From the NCBI GenBank assembly GCA_902728285.1, contig CACVBU010000821.1, positions 421,450 to 485,449 of the forward strand: 64,000 bases of DNA. Reading direction: 5' to 3'. Source of the stretch: Clytia hemisphaerica. Lineage: Eukaryota > Cnidaria > Hydrozoa > Leptothecata > Clytiidae. The notes beneath the pieces are model-generated. The model saw only the letters and a program-made list of their open reading frames with translations, had not been told where the DNA came from and made no database searches. Positions 53,279-64,000 of this stretch are shown here, piece by piece (the stretch's first letter is position 1; every line of letters starts with the position of its first letter). Position numbers and translations under genes: made by a program.

Positions 53279-54247
53279 ATTTTGTCCCATTGTCCAAGTT
53301 AGTCAAACATTTTCTAGTTTTCAATTTTTTACAAGGTACCATAAAATTTGGAAAAAACAAGAAGATTGCCAGAGAACACTGTAATCATTTGTAATATTTA
53401 TATAATTCCTTTTGGCTTAAAAAAAACAAAACTAAATGTATACCTTTCAATCCAGTAGATAACAGTGAATTAGGGGTAGGGGATAGAGTAACTTTTTTGG
53501 GGGGTATCTTCAGATCTTCTTCGCCTGGTGTTTTTTCTGTTCCATATAATGATAGAAGACATTTAAAAAAACATTTTTAATTTTATGCATTTTTGACGAA
53601 TTCCAGCCCAAAAAAACTGCCCGGGGGGGGGCTTTTTTACCGAAAAATCAGCTTTTTTGATGTTTATTCTTCATATCTCTTCCAAAACTTGCTCAAATTC
53701 AAGATGTAGTGTTTTTTTATGAAAATTTAACCTATTGTGAGGCATTCTGCGCAATTTTTAAGGTCAGAAGTCCAAAATTGGCCGAACCCCCCTGGGGGTA
53801 CTGATTCGCACTACAGTCAAAAGTTGGAAAAAATGACATTTTCTGGCCTTTTCAGGCCTGTAAATATGTCAAAACTATTGCAAATCTTATTTTTTTCACT
53901 TGCTGTACTAAATTTTATGAAGAAACAACAAAATAATCATATTGGATTGAAAATTGTGCCCGTTGGAGCCCTAAACGAGCTGTTTTAAGCCAACTTTGGG
54001 TAGCAAATGCTTTTTAAGGCCAATTTTGTAAGTTCATAAACTTTAGACTGATTGATTCACACCTCTGAAATTTTTAGAGATGGAAGTCTTCAATAAAGTC
54101 TTTAAACAAAATGAATTTCAATATTTTCACTTTTTTCAAAAAATCATAATGGCGTCTTCAAAAATCGCTTTTTAGCAAAAAAAATCATATTTATAAAAAA
54201 AAGCATTTTTTAAGGCAAGCTTCTACAAATTGAGTTTAAATGCTAAT
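53279..54247. other. No gene recognised
   Basis: AT-rich with short G-runs near 53620. The 83-codon frame at 53737-53988 has no recognised domain. Confidence 0.4.
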
Positions 54248-54540
54248 TGAAATTTTTTTTGCAGTGATAGTACTCTGGAGAAACTCCAGGGAAATCAAAA
54301 TCATTTGGGTCTGGGATGCGTCTATGTCCCCCATTATGGAAATAAAATCCCTGCTAAGAGCCATTTTTCAGGCAGAAATCCATATTTGGACTGAAAAAAT
54401 CTCTAAAGTGACAATAGGCATAGGCCTGAATTTTCTTGCAGTGATAGTATTCTGGTAATACTGCAGGAAAATCAAAGTCATCTGGGCTTGGGATTTGGGT
54501 ATATCCACCATTTTGGAATTGAAATTCTTGCTAAAATGCA
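54248..54540. repeat. Duplicated unit of about 110 bp, two copies 178 bp apart
   Basis: TTGCAGTGATAGTACTCTGG and the following 90 bases (near 54262) recur from 54438 with moderate divergence. Confidence 0.7.
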
Positions 54541-54956
54541 ATATTTCAATCAAATCAACTTTTCGGACTTCGTCAGCAGCTAAAGCTTCATCTTGAATCT
54601 CTAAACTGTTCTGACGCATCCCGCATTGCTTGATCAAATTCGTTTTCTTCATCAACTTCTAGTCCTGAACCTTTATTACGTACTGATTCTTGTTTATTGA
54701 AAAAAATTTATTCCAAAACATTGTAATTGTCACGAACATATCGGTCTGTGACTTTGAAATATGGATGATCAATGCCGTTCAGATTCTCTGCAATATTTTT
54801 CCAAATTTGACCTCGTTCGGGTGTGCCTTTTTGATGATTCCATGGTTCATACATTAAGACTTCTCTCATAAAAATTATGTTGTGGTCGTCAGTCCATGGC
54901 CATTTTTGCATCCTGATTTTTTGAGAGAAAAAAAACAGTTTTAATAACCAGCTCAA
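54530..54956 (-). pseudogene. Myb/SANT-like DNA-binding protein remnant
   Basis: The minus-strand frame from 54956 has a trihelix/MADF-type Myb pattern with three aromatic anchors: WTDDHNIIFMREVLMYEPW, RGQIWKNIAENLN and FKVTDRYVRDNY. After a stop at 54708 the reading resumes with an acidic helix (EVDEENEFDQAM) and a DASEQF segment before further decay. Such proteins accompany Harbinger transposases as DNA-binding partners, but the domain is also widely expanded independently in cnidarians. It lies 1.7 kb from, and converges on, the Harbinger transposase. Confidence 0.6.
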
Positions 54957-55139
54957 ATTTCAGACAACTAATTCTAAACAGTTTTCTGAGAAATAAAGCC
55001 ACACAAATCATTTAAATCAATCCTAGAAATTCTAGTAGGTAAACAACCACCAGAAGAAGTTTTTACTTTTTAGAAGTTCTGAGAAATAATGGGGAAGAAT
55101 TCTGAGAAAATCCCCCAAAAACAAACTCAGTTTCAAGAA

Positions 55140-55800
55140 TTTTTTGCACAATGATGCATAATGGCAATGCTCAAATTGTGACGGAGCTTGATTTTCGGAA
55201 AAAAAATTTTCCGGCCGAAAATGCCGCAAATATCCCGGAAAAACTGTTTTTTTGGCACTTTCTCGAGATATTATCATTAGTTTTTTCAGATTTTTTGCTC
55301 AAAGATGCGTATTAACAATACCCAAAACATGGCCGAGTCCGATTTTTGAGAAAAAAAATTTTCCGGCCGAAAATGCCGGAAATATGCCGGATATTGCCGT
55401 TTTTCTGGATTTTCATTGGACTTTTTCCTTATTAGTTGTTTTTTCATTCAAAAACCGGAAAGACAGTATTTCTTGAATTTCTCGAGCTTTACTTTATATT
55501 TTTTAATGAAATTTTGCACACTGATGCAAAATTACAATACCTAAAATGTGACGGGAACCGATTTTCGAAAAACATTTTTTTCCGGCCAAGAATGCCGGAA
55601 ATATGCCGGAAAACCGTTTTTTTTGACATTTTCTCGAATTTTCATCCTTATTTTTCTCTGATTTTTTTCAGAATGATGCGTATTCGCAATGCTCAAAACA
55701 TGACCGAGTTCGATTTTTGAGAAAATGTTTTTTTCGGGCCAAAAAAGCCGGAAATTTCCGTTTTTGCAGATTTTAATTGGATTTTTTCGTTTCAAACATC
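55140..55800. repeat. Dimeric tandem repeat with CCGGCCGAAAATGCCGG units
   Basis: Four related blocks begin near 55160, 55315, 55530 and 55688 (spacings about 155, 215 and 158). Each has a CAATRCYCAAAAYRTGRCCGA-like lead, then TTTTCCGGCCGAAAATGCCGG and a CCGTTTTT. The alternation suggests a dimer of about 370 bp duplicated once. Confidence 0.7.
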
Positions 55801-56307
55801 ATTTATAAGAATGTCCACGATTAAGCATGGTTCAATTTTCAATGAAACTGATTTTGGTACAGGAACTGTCTAAAAATCGCCAGAACAGCCGAGAATCGCT
55901 GGATCTATGAATTTCTCGAGTTGCTCTCGTATTATTCTGCATAGTCATACTATTGTTCTCATTTTTCAATTATCTTATGACATCAATCTTCAGGTAGGTC
56001 CATTCAGCATGTAGCTTGTTCATACTGGGCCCACCAAGTTTAGGGGTACTTTATACTCTTTTTAAGGATTTGTTGAGGAAAATATATTTCCATGTATGAT
56101 ATAATTTGCTATATCTCGTGAATAAATTGACCAATTGCTTTGAAACTTTGCAAAAAGTTTCATGATAAATTGGTGATTATCATTTTGTAGCAATTATTCA
56201 ATAATTTGGATGGTTCGTACGAAAAAAAGGGTCGACAGTTTATCCAATGCAAACAAAACACCTGTGTAAAGAAGGGAAATTTTGATTGTAGTCGTCTGCT
56301 TGGGAGT
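55801..56307. other. No gene recognised
   Basis: Unique AT-rich sequence. Confidence 0.4.
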
Positions 56308-56315
56308 ATTACGAA

Positions 56316-56534
56316 CCTGGGGGGTGGGGGCGGTACTATGGTTGCAAGCTGACGGGTATGTATCGCCCGACTTTCGACCCTCGGACCCTTAGTGGGTTTA
56401 AAATAGAGTAAACATTTTAATGAAAGTTTTGCGATTTTTACGACCCTTTTTGGGACTTTTTGAGGTCCCAAAAAAGCACCCTTAATGGCAGCACATACCC
56501 GTACCCTTCACTTGCCTAAGTACCCCTCCCCGGA
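56316..56534. mobile_element. G-rich MITE, second copy of the 46891 family
   Basis: The left end CCTGGGGGGTGGGGGCGGTACT and right end GCCTAAGTACCCCTCCCCGG are inverted counterparts. ATTACGAA and ACTACGAA flank it, an 8-bp duplication with one difference. Internal GACCCTTAGTGGG and GACCCTTTTTGGG words match the related copies. Confidence 0.7.
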
Positions 56535-56721
56535 ACTACGAAAGGCTACGCTATCCATCATTAGTCCCATGAAGATATCGTGCAAGGTGAAATTTGCAGA
56601 CCTGTTGCTAGTGCTGGCTTTCACTGTAACGGTCTTGTGGAAATGCAGTACCTTCAATCACGACTTTAAGTTTGAGTAAAACGTCAGAATAATTAAACAC
56701 TACCTTCACAATAGTTTCTCC

Positions 56722-56830
56722 TGACTGAGTGGGGGGCGTACGAGGGTTGCCAACACCGAAATACCGACAGATTTTTCTTAAATCACCGTAATACCGACAA
56801 AATTTTCCTAAAACACCGACACCGACGTCT
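56722..56830. repeat. ACCGAAATACCGACA repeat, left-end type
   Basis: GACTGAGTGGGGGGCGTACG is followed by several AACACCGAAATACCGACA words. The matching inverted terminus is at 61672-61693. Confidence 0.6.
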
Positions 56831-57419
56831 TTTAGAGCAAACCTAAGATTTTTATTCTTAGTACGAATGCAAAATCTCATGAGCGTAGTAGTGCACTAGT
56901 TCAGTTTTTCTTGGAGAAAACTATCGCCGATTCAAGGGTTTTAAATCTTTAAAGCTCAGTTTTTCAACGACTAGTGGATAAACAAATCCAGAATTTTTAG
57001 GGAACACTTTGAAGGGTTTAAAGTGCTATTTTTACTTTAGTGCTTACTTTAGTTGACTTTGAAGAAAAACATTTAAAAAGTTTTTAAAAGCCCTTAAGAA
57101 AATTTTTGAAGTGTGTTGCACAGTGTGCAGCACAGTTGAAATTGCAAGTGTGCAATCGTTTGAATGCACACTACTTTTCACACTATAGCGCACACCTCTT
57201 TGCACACTTCCTTGCACAGTTCTGCACATTAAATTTGCACACTAGGGCACATTGGGCAGCACACTTAATTGCACATTAATAAATGTGCAGTTCAGTGAGT
57301 AAAGAAGTGTGCAGTACACCTAATTGCACACTGGTTCGCACACTACTTTGCACACTGGTTTGCACAGTAATCTACACATTTTTGAATGTGCAGATTGATG
57401 ATGGAGAACAGAATCTTTT

Positions 57420-58020
57420 ACAGAAATCCAAATAAAAAAAAGTTATTTTCATCATTCCCAACTTTTTGTACTAATCACTGTCTCATCATTAAATCCACAA
57501 ATATCAGGCCAAGCACATACCTTTTGATAATTATTTGTGATAAAGTTTAAAGAAGAAAAGATTTCCCTACTTTAAAAAAAAATTGTATATATTTGATAAA
57601 GAAACCTTTAAATTCAGGATATTCAGGATCTTTGTTTAAGTTCTATGAAAATTAGACTTACAGAATAAGCTTGTGAGAAAATTCAGCATCTTTTTGCTGG
57701 AAAACATCTAAGCTTATTCTAACCAATCTACTTTTCACGAACTCTCATGATCCAGGCACAAAAGACAAGCATAGACATAGAGACAAAAACGACTCTAAAT
57801 GATATCACTCCATAACTCTGTCATTGATCTGGCTGTCTTCATCTTTAATTATTTGCATATAATGAAATAAGTGAAGTTTTTCTCTTCCATAAGTTCCATG
57901 ATGTATCAGTAAGTCTGTCCTAGGTCCTCTCCCTCAAAAAATATTTTTGTTTTGATTTTGTTTGTTTCTCCCTGGCAACATTCGAATGCTCAAAACATTC
58001 TAATAACACTGCAATGACCT
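57420..58020. other. No gene recognised (inside the outer element)
   Basis: AT-rich filler of the outer element without TGCACA words. Confidence 0.4.
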
Positions 58021-58024
58021 CAGT

Positions 58025-58110
58025 AAACTCAAGTGTGCACGCATTTGAATTAAGTGTGCGCACATTTGAATTAAGTGTGCACACGTTTGAATTAAGTGTG
58101 CACACGTTTA
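58025..58110. repeat. 21-bp tandem repeat, about four copies
   Basis: AAGTGTGCACACGTTTGAATT is repeated with single changes, and the last copy is truncated by the nested element. Confidence 0.85.
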
Positions 58111-58114
58111 ATAA

Positions 58115-59254
58115 CCCTTACCAAAACTCAGTATACTTTAAGTATATTCTATATTGTACTGCAAGTATACTTTCAGAGGTACTAAAAGTATACTTTCAGT
58201 ATATATTTTGATGTTATAGAAAGTATACTTAAAGTACTAAATTTTTGGAACAATATTCCATATACTTTAAGTATACTGCATGGAAATATACTTCAAATAT
58301 ACTGCAAAAAAGTATAAATAAAGTATACTTTTATACAAATTGCTAGTATTAACCACATGGCCACTTACATTCTTCAATGATGAAATTTAAAAAGTTCATG
58401 CCTATAAAGCTTATGAATTTGAAGACATTTTATAACCAAACTCCTATTAATCTGGTAACATTGAAAGTAAAGTAACTGTCAGTAACATTGAAAGTAAATA
58501 ATCTTAAAAGCTCTTAAGCAGATAAAGAAAATCCGTATCCACTCACATCAGGTTTAACTTAAACTACCTTAACTCATCATGCTGTCACAGACTAGTATAA
58601 TCACAAACAAGAGTCATTACATTCACATAGTGCACCATTAGTGGTCCATTAGTTTTGAATAATATAATATACAGGTAATCTATATACTTACATAGCAAGG
58701 TCGCGTACATCATCCATTAAACCTTTGCTGATTGTTAGCAAACACTCATCTTCAAATTTATAAATGGTTAAAATTTCAACTGTTCAAAAAATGGTAAAAC
58801 AAAGTTCTCTCACAACACCACACACATTAATGTTCTGATGTTATGAGAGAATTTTTTCATGTGTTTCAAAGTTTTTATGAAATTCACTTCTTTTTAAAAA
58901 AATCTTTCATGCATGAAAGTTAACAAAGGAAAAATGATTTCAAAACAAATAAGAACTTTCCCTCTCCAAGGGCAGTATACTTAAAGTATACTTTTTGATT
59001 TATGCACCCAATTATTTTTCTTTTTATCTTTTTTTTCAAAAACAAGTACAGTAAAGTATAAAGAAAGTATACTTTTCTTATACTTTCTGCTTGCAGTATA
59101 AATGCAGTACAAATTTTGTTAATTTGAGTGATTCTTTGATTTTGATAAGTATACTTAAAGTATACTTTAATCCTTAAATTTGAGCAAAAGTATGAATGCA
59201 GTATACTTTCTATATACTGAAAGTATACTTTTCTAGTCAATATTTTGGTAAGGG
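58115..59254. mobile_element. Inner CCCTTACC-ended element, AAGTATACTT-rich
   Basis: CCCTTACCAAAA at 58115-58126 is matched inverted by TTTTGGTAAGGG at 59243-59254. Clusters of the palindrome AAGTATACTT lie next to both ends (58130-58320 and 58970-59235), with blank AT-rich sequence between. The ends resemble those of the enclosing element, so both may belong to one family. Confidence 0.7.
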
Positions 59255-59572
59255 AAGTGTGCAAAACTGAAGTTTCCCAACCTTTTCACTTGCACACTTA
59301 AATGTGCACATTTGTGTTTTTTGCACATTAGAATAACACAGTTGTCCATCAATGTGCAAGTGTGCACATTTTCAAAACAAACTTTGAATCATGTTTGCAT
59401 ATGTGCACTCTATCGCTGCACACTTAATCATTCATTTGCACATTTGATTACACATTTGCTCATTTCTGCACACTAACTGCACACTTGCTACACAGTCAAT
59501 TTTTTCTTAAGGGAGATCTTTGCAAAAAACGAGGGAACAAAAGAGATATCTGAATGTATAAAGTAATGGAGG

Positions 59573-61130
59573 AGAAGGCGCAACCATGGTTTGCGCAAAC
59601 GGAGAAAATTTTCCCATTTTTGTCCTCTTGTTTAGCTAAATGAGATCTTTTTTAACGTTATTAGAAGTAAATCTACCTTAGCCGAAAGCACCGTTAGAAA
59701 AGGGCGCCGCAAAAGAGCTCTTTTTCAGTAGCGACCTGGCTTAATTTTCTCGATGGTGCAAACTATGAAAATAGGCGCCCCTGGTATTTTTTGTCCTTAT
59801 TTGCGCCCTCCATCATTAAGTGACATAAACTGTAAGAGCAGTGAATGGGTTGAAAGTAGCGCCCGGATCTTTGAGTTAAGAAACTTGGAATTTTTATTTA
59901 TACGAAGATGGTGGTAATGATAACTTGATATTTATTTCCTTGTAATTTGAAATGTAAAAATCTTCTGGACAAGGAGGCGCAAACCATGGTTTGCGCCGAC
60001 AAAATTTTTCAACTTTCAATCTGTCTAAAAACGCCCCATATTAAACCGATTTAGCACCAAAAATAAAAGGCGATTTGTTCTACACAACATTTTTTGTTTT
60101 CTAAAATTTTCTCAGAAAAATTACCTGATAATCTTTGAGCTTTACGCGCGCTGGTCTTAGTTTTTTCTCCATCAATGGCTAAAAAGAGGCAGATAGGGGG
60201 CACGGAAACAAGAAACGGGTTCTTGAAATTTTGGCGCCGCAGGCAAAAACTTTGGTGTGAGAAGGTCAAACCAGCTTAAAGCACATTGACGCTTTTTTAG
60301 CGAGGTCTGAATTGCTGTTTTAAAAAAATGCTGACATTTTATACATATAGCACTTTTTTAAACCAATCATCAAAAGAAAAGAACGCGCGCAACGTCATTT
60401 CATTGTTCAATTAAACAATAGAATGTTCTCTTTCTAAAATTACATTTTAACGAAAGTTTGCAATGTTTTGACTTTTAAGAGATGAATAAGAATTGAAATA
60501 AAGTGTCTGTGTTTTAATGCAGTAGCGTGAATAATGTTATGCTTTTGCAGAATAAGCAAAGAGCCTCATGTGTGTATAGAGTGGCTCTAAAAGAGCTCCT
60601 AAAAAGGAGAAAGTTAGTCAGCATAAGACCACAAAAACCACAGCGAGCATCAACAAGTTTCGATCTTTTTGGTAATCTCTCATTTGGTGATTTATTCACG
60701 GCATGACATTATAACGGAGAACCCCTCCCGATCCCAAGAAATGGGTTTTCTAATATTCACGGGTGAAACCCCTGAAGCCTTAGCATGTTTCTCATTACAT
60801 TGTCTTTGAAACGCTTTAACCATAGACAGGGTCGCAAACCGATTGAAACAAAGCCACGCGGGTAAAAGAAGGTACAAGCATGGTTTGCGCCGACAGAAAA
60901 ATATTTCAGGAAATCTCTTTGGCTAAAAACGCTCTCTTAGTCTTTTTCACCAAAACTAGTCATTTTTACTGCGCCATCCAGAAAAATAGTTCGTTGATTT
61001 AGGCTGAAACTAAATTGGTATTGAAAGCCTACAAAGAGAGCTCGCAAGGGGAGGGACCACAGGAAGTATTTATATTGAAAGGCAAATGAGATATTATCCG
61101 AGGGCCGACATGGTTTGGCCCGAGGAGGCA
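59573..61130. repeat. Dispersed repeats around a CCATGG-centred palindrome
   Basis: The perfect 20-bp palindrome GCGCAAACCATGGTTTGCGC lies at 59970-59989. Diverged copies are near 59576, 60867 and 61104. They are followed by similar downstream words (CAAAATTTTTC and CTAAAAACGC), so they mark copies of a longer diverged repeat. Short frames here are not credible. Confidence 0.65.
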
Positions 61131-61490
61131 AAATTTGAAATTTAAGGTGCCAGAAATGCTGAAAAACGCATTAAATCAAGTTAATGGATTTTCCGTAAAT
61201 GAAGAATTTAACGATTGTTGATTTTGATGAGTGCTGCATTCGAGAGAGAAATTCTGCAAATTGGCTTTCTTTACTGTTGCCCACTACTATGATTTTTTTT
61301 TTAAAGTGCACATTTCCCGTAAAGAAGTGGTTAAGAAACAGCATTATGCACACAATTTTAAAAAGAGGATGAGACAGGGTAGCTACCAAAAATAGCTATA
61401 TTATAGCTACAATTCTACTCATCGTCATAGCTACAATTCTTGTATAGATAAGATATTCAATAGCTGAAATGCAGATTCAAAAACTTTATG
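61131..61490. other. No gene recognised
   Basis: AT-rich; ATAGCTACAATTCT is duplicated near 61400-61440. Confidence 0.35.
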
Positions 61491-61499
61491 AGATCCTTT

Positions 61500-61693
61500 G
61501 AAATATGCAGATTCACCGCCAGTATTTCTCGAATCACCGAAATACCGACCCAAAAAATCAATTTTACCGTCACCGCAAGGCATGTCCAACACCGAAATAC
61601 CGACACTTTTTACTTAAAACACCGAAACACCGACGCAAAAAAGGGTCAATACCGACACACCGACAAACCCGTACGCCCCCCCCCCGACTGACA
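61500..61693. repeat. ACCGAAATACCGACA repeat, right-end type
   Basis: Five or more ACCGAAATACCGAC-like words end in CCCGTACGCCCCCCCCCCGAC, the inverted counterpart of the 56722 terminus. The internal words have the same orientation in both copies, so these are better read as two partial copies than as one 5-kb element. Confidence 0.6.
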
Positions 61694-62168
61694 CATGATA
61701 GAACAAAGTTTAAAACAAATAGGTCAAGATCATGTTCGCAAAACATTGCAAATTTGAACCATGTGTCTTGAGCCAAGACCAAAAATCTCCTACAGTTGCT
61801 GTCGTCTTGGCACACATGTAAAGGCTCAGGATCTCGTCTAATCCAAAAAAAACAAGTAATATATTTAAGGACCTACCTGGTTATGCATTTAACACATATA
61901 TAACTTATATCTACGTGAGCATGACCGTTAAATAATCATTCAGAACACAAATAGTGACAATCTATTAAAATTAGCCGTTTGTTTCTTATAAAAAACATTT
62001 AGAAACCAAAATTTCATACTCTTGAAATTTTCTTTCATATTCAAGACTTTGTGAGCAAAAATAGCATCTATCTAATCAAAAAATTTAGTAATTTGGCTAA
62101 CAACATTTTGACAACGTTTTTTTGAGCCAACAAAATTATTTTTTGCTTAAATCTGCTCGAGCCATCTT
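61694..62168. other. No gene recognised
   Basis: AT-rich unique sequence. Confidence 0.4.
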
Positions 62169-63980
62169 TTACCTATGATGCCTGTTCACAAAGGCTGTTC
62201 TCATAGGTTTTGTTCTCATAGGGATTTTTATGAATGGATGAATTTTTATTTGTAGCAGATTTAAATGTCGGCACAGGTTCCGGACCGTAAAATCGTCAAG
62301 GCCGTAAAAGCTTCCATTACATGAGGAACATGAAATAACATTCTTGATCAGATCGATCATGATTTGATATATGGTACCATGAACCTCACAAACAACCATT
62401 CTTTTTCACCGGTCCCGTAGAAAACAATGCCTATGACAAAAAAAGACCTCGGGTAACGGAATCCATGGCAAGTGTCTAGTATTGTTTTGTGTCTCGTCGG
62501 GTTAAAATATCTATTTAAAAAATCCACACTCTTTTATGAAAAAAGACGAAACTATGACAATGTGAATCTTAATGGTTACTTTTACAGATGACTCTCACAA
62601 TTATACTACCTACCCTATGACCGAGATTGCAAAGCGAGCCTGTAATAGATGCGTATGAGTTTGGGTTGTGCATGTCCGGTTCTCTAATAAACATTTCCTA
62701 TTTTTTTAAATCCCCTTGCAGAACAGCCCTGAAACACGTCCCGAGTTTAGTTTTGCGTCTTTCCGTTTAGCGAGAACACCATCTCGACATTTGTGGCAAC
62801 GCGTGTAGTTTGCAGCACTTTTATATCCACATTTCGCATTTAAACAGTCCTGACAGTTCGTTTTCTCTGTGACAAGTTAGTCAATATCTTCCACGCATTC
62901 CCGAACAACCTTCATGCGGTCAGAAGTTATACCATCCCGAATCAACCGGAATTGGTTTTCTAACTCTGCATTCACAGGTATATCAGTTTCACTATTTAGA
63001 TCTAGCCATTTACCAAGTTTCTTTGATACATCCAATTTCATCCTCTTGCTCTCCACCTTGAAATGCATGCAAATGCACTGTGATCACACTCGCTGGCACT
63101 TTGCTATTGTGTTTGAGGCTGTATGTTTTCCCCACAACTTGAGAATTGTCTAGAGACGGCTTTCCGTCCCACCCAGGAAAAAGGAGCTTTTCATTTGTGC
63201 TTTCGAACATCCAGTTTCTAATAAACGGTGGGCTCCCTCTGGCGTCAAAAGGGCAGACATCCTAGCTGACATGACGCATCTGGACATTTGATGTGACGAT
63301 CTGTATCAGACGGTTCTGAAGTGGTAAGTATGTTGCGACCGCAGTCGAGGCGACCCGAATTCGATAGCTATCTACCCGAAGGTAGGGGAGGGCGCTACTC
63401 TTTCTCCCTGGATTTCTCCACTTACCCTTGATCCTTCTCTTAGTTGCTGAGCATCAAGCAGAGTGGCATCAAGTACCATTTTGGGAATCTTTGGTATGAC
63501 CCGGCTGGGGGTTGAACCAAACCTTGCGAACCGTAGCCGGATGCTCTACCACTGTACTACGGTCGCTGAAGTGGTAAATACACTCGATTATATAAGCAAC
63601 CTGATGATTTTCCTTTTGCTATTGGTTGATGCGGAATACCCACCAAGTCCCACAAGCTCTACCAGCCCTGGTGGTCGATTCCTCAGCCAGCATTCTGGTT
63701 GGTAATAAATCAAATCGTTGAAGGATAACTTCTCCTTCTTTAAACCGCTTATATCAAATTGAATGGCCTTGCCCATCATCTTCAAATTGTTCGTCCAGTT
63801 CCCTTTCAAATCTATCTTTATACCATTCTGCAACCGAATTTTTTCAACACATTTGTGACAGAAGTAATTTGAAACGTTTTTATCATGGAGACCATGGATT
63901 TTGATAGCGTCTTTAATAGTCAGGGAGCAGAGCGCCAAAAAAATCAAATAACACTCGGGACTTTTTAAAACTTTCAGCAA
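62169..63980 (-). pseudogene. Decayed Cys-rich coding region, family unknown
   Basis: Several minus-strand blocks read as natural protein with frequent stops and shifts. The block 63980-63588 has YFCHKCVEKI. Next to the SINE is KCPDASCQLGC (about 63290). The block 63210-62877 has WDGKPSLDNSQVVGKTYSL and GKWLDLNSETDIP, and just past a stop there is NCQDCLNAKCGY then CHKCRDG (about 62800-62870). The block 62399-62169 has ISCSSCNGSFYGLDDF. The Cys pairs suggest zinc binding. No catalytic domain is recognised. The blocks may be one gene or two, and the SINE interrupts it. The region from 62400 to 62780 is not clearly coding. Confidence 0.4.
63328..63565 (-). mobile_element. tRNA-derived SINE with 12-bp target duplication
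   Basis: CTGAAGTGGTAA flanks both sides (63316-63327 and 63566-63577). On the minus strand the element starts GCGACCGTAGTACAGTGGTA, containing an A box (TAGTACAGTGG), with a B-box-like GGTTCAACCCC about 45 bp later, so the head is tRNA-derived. About 170 bp of body follows. The 3' end GCGGTCGCAACATAC includes CGGTCGC, complementary to the first seven bases. No poly-A tail. Confidence 0.8.
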
Positions 63981-64000
63981 TGCTTAAGTAGACCTAAAAG

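Larger units (their letters stand above)
57091..59513. mobile_element. Outer CCCTTAAG-ended element, TGCACA-rich
   Basis: CCCTTAAGAAAATTTTTGAA at 57091 is matched inverted by TTTTTTCTTAAGGG ending 59513. Both flanks (57110-57400 and 59260-59490) are packed with TGCACA/TGTGCA words. A second element is nested at 58115. No credible coding frame. The target duplication may be only 2 bp (AG). Confidence 0.65.

Noticed and set aside
56722-61693. A single 5-kb transposon with GGGGGGCGTACG inverted ends
   Set aside because: The ends are inverted, but the internal ACCGAAATACCGAC words have the same orientation at both sides, and no target duplication was found. Two partial copies fit better.
63328-63565. 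Functional tRNA with CGG/CTA-like anticodon
   Set aside because: The anticodon stem does not pair cleanly, and the flanking 12-bp duplication shows it is a SINE.
1-64000. CRISPR array or prokaryotic features
   Set aside because: Tandem repeats here have no uniform repeat plus unique-spacer pattern, no cas genes or operons exist, and splice sites and animal transposons mark the sequence as eukaryotic.

Overview
This is a repeat-dense, AT-rich eukaryotic window, almost certainly from an invertebrate animal genome. The element mix (an Ngaro/PAT-type tyrosine-recombinase retrotransposon, Penelope-like reverse transcriptases, an RTE-like LINE, pogo-, Harbinger- and hAT-type DNA elements, and large uncharacterised transposon-associated gene families) fits a cnidarian best. 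That assignment is an inference from family composition, not from a diagnostic gene. There are no operons, rRNA genes or CRISPR arrays. The only convincing intact host-like gene is a single-exon F-box/leucine-rich-repeat gene at 19379-20278. A 73-aa ORF behind a TATA box at 9051-9272 is a weaker candidate.

Layout. 1-13.9 kb: MITEs with TA target sites, minisatellites, a FAR1/MULE-like exon, a 1.7-kb element built of degenerate AATCGAT repeats that holds a 692-bp near-perfect hairpin, a tRNA-like sequence, a dead Penelope-like RT fragment and orphan exon-like ORFs. 13.958-18.949 kb: a complete Ngaro/PAT-type retrotransposon with split direct repeats (A1-ORFs-B1-A2-B2), gag-like, RT-RNase H and tyrosine recombinase regions. 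19.4-20.3 kb: the F-box/LRR gene. 25.9-28.8 kb: a decayed multi-exon minus-strand gene with superfamily-3-helicase (Rep-like) motifs and a TIR element in one intron. 29.3-29.9 kb: an irregular AGAACAG/CCAGCT repeat array. 30.65-38.36 kb: a long-inverted-repeat element that encloses a zinc-binding, transposon-associated gene cut off at the repeat junction; a LINE with an intact 1,022-1,051-codon ORF is nested in its left arm.

41.0-46.4 kb: a decayed minus-strand gene interrupted by a 3.15-kb pogo-type transposon (TA target site, inverted ends beginning CCTTAAGTGGAT). That transposon carries a broken DDE transposase and, divergently, an intact 186-aa HIRAN-domain protein. This two-gene element is the most interesting thing in the window. 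46.9-53.3 kb: a G-rich MITE with an 8-bp target duplication, a Penelope-like element broken up by a palindrome-rich tandem array and a TA-flanked MITE, a 729-bp inverted-repeat element with 8-bp target duplications, and a dead Harbinger transposase. A convergent Myb/SANT-like remnant follows at 54.5-55.0 kb. 55-61.7 kb: tandem and palindromic repeat families, including nested CCCTTA-ended elements rich in TGCACA and AAGTATACTT and a 20-bp CCATGG-centred palindrome. 62-64 kb: a decayed Cys-rich coding remnant into which a tRNA-derived SINE inserted with a 12-bp target duplication.

The window reads as a stack of nested insertions. Several relative ages can be inferred: pogo/HIRAN after the 41-46 kb gene; the LINE after the long-inverted-repeat element; a MITE after the Penelope RT; the SINE after the 63-kb remnant. 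Family names rest on motif recognition by eye, with no database search.
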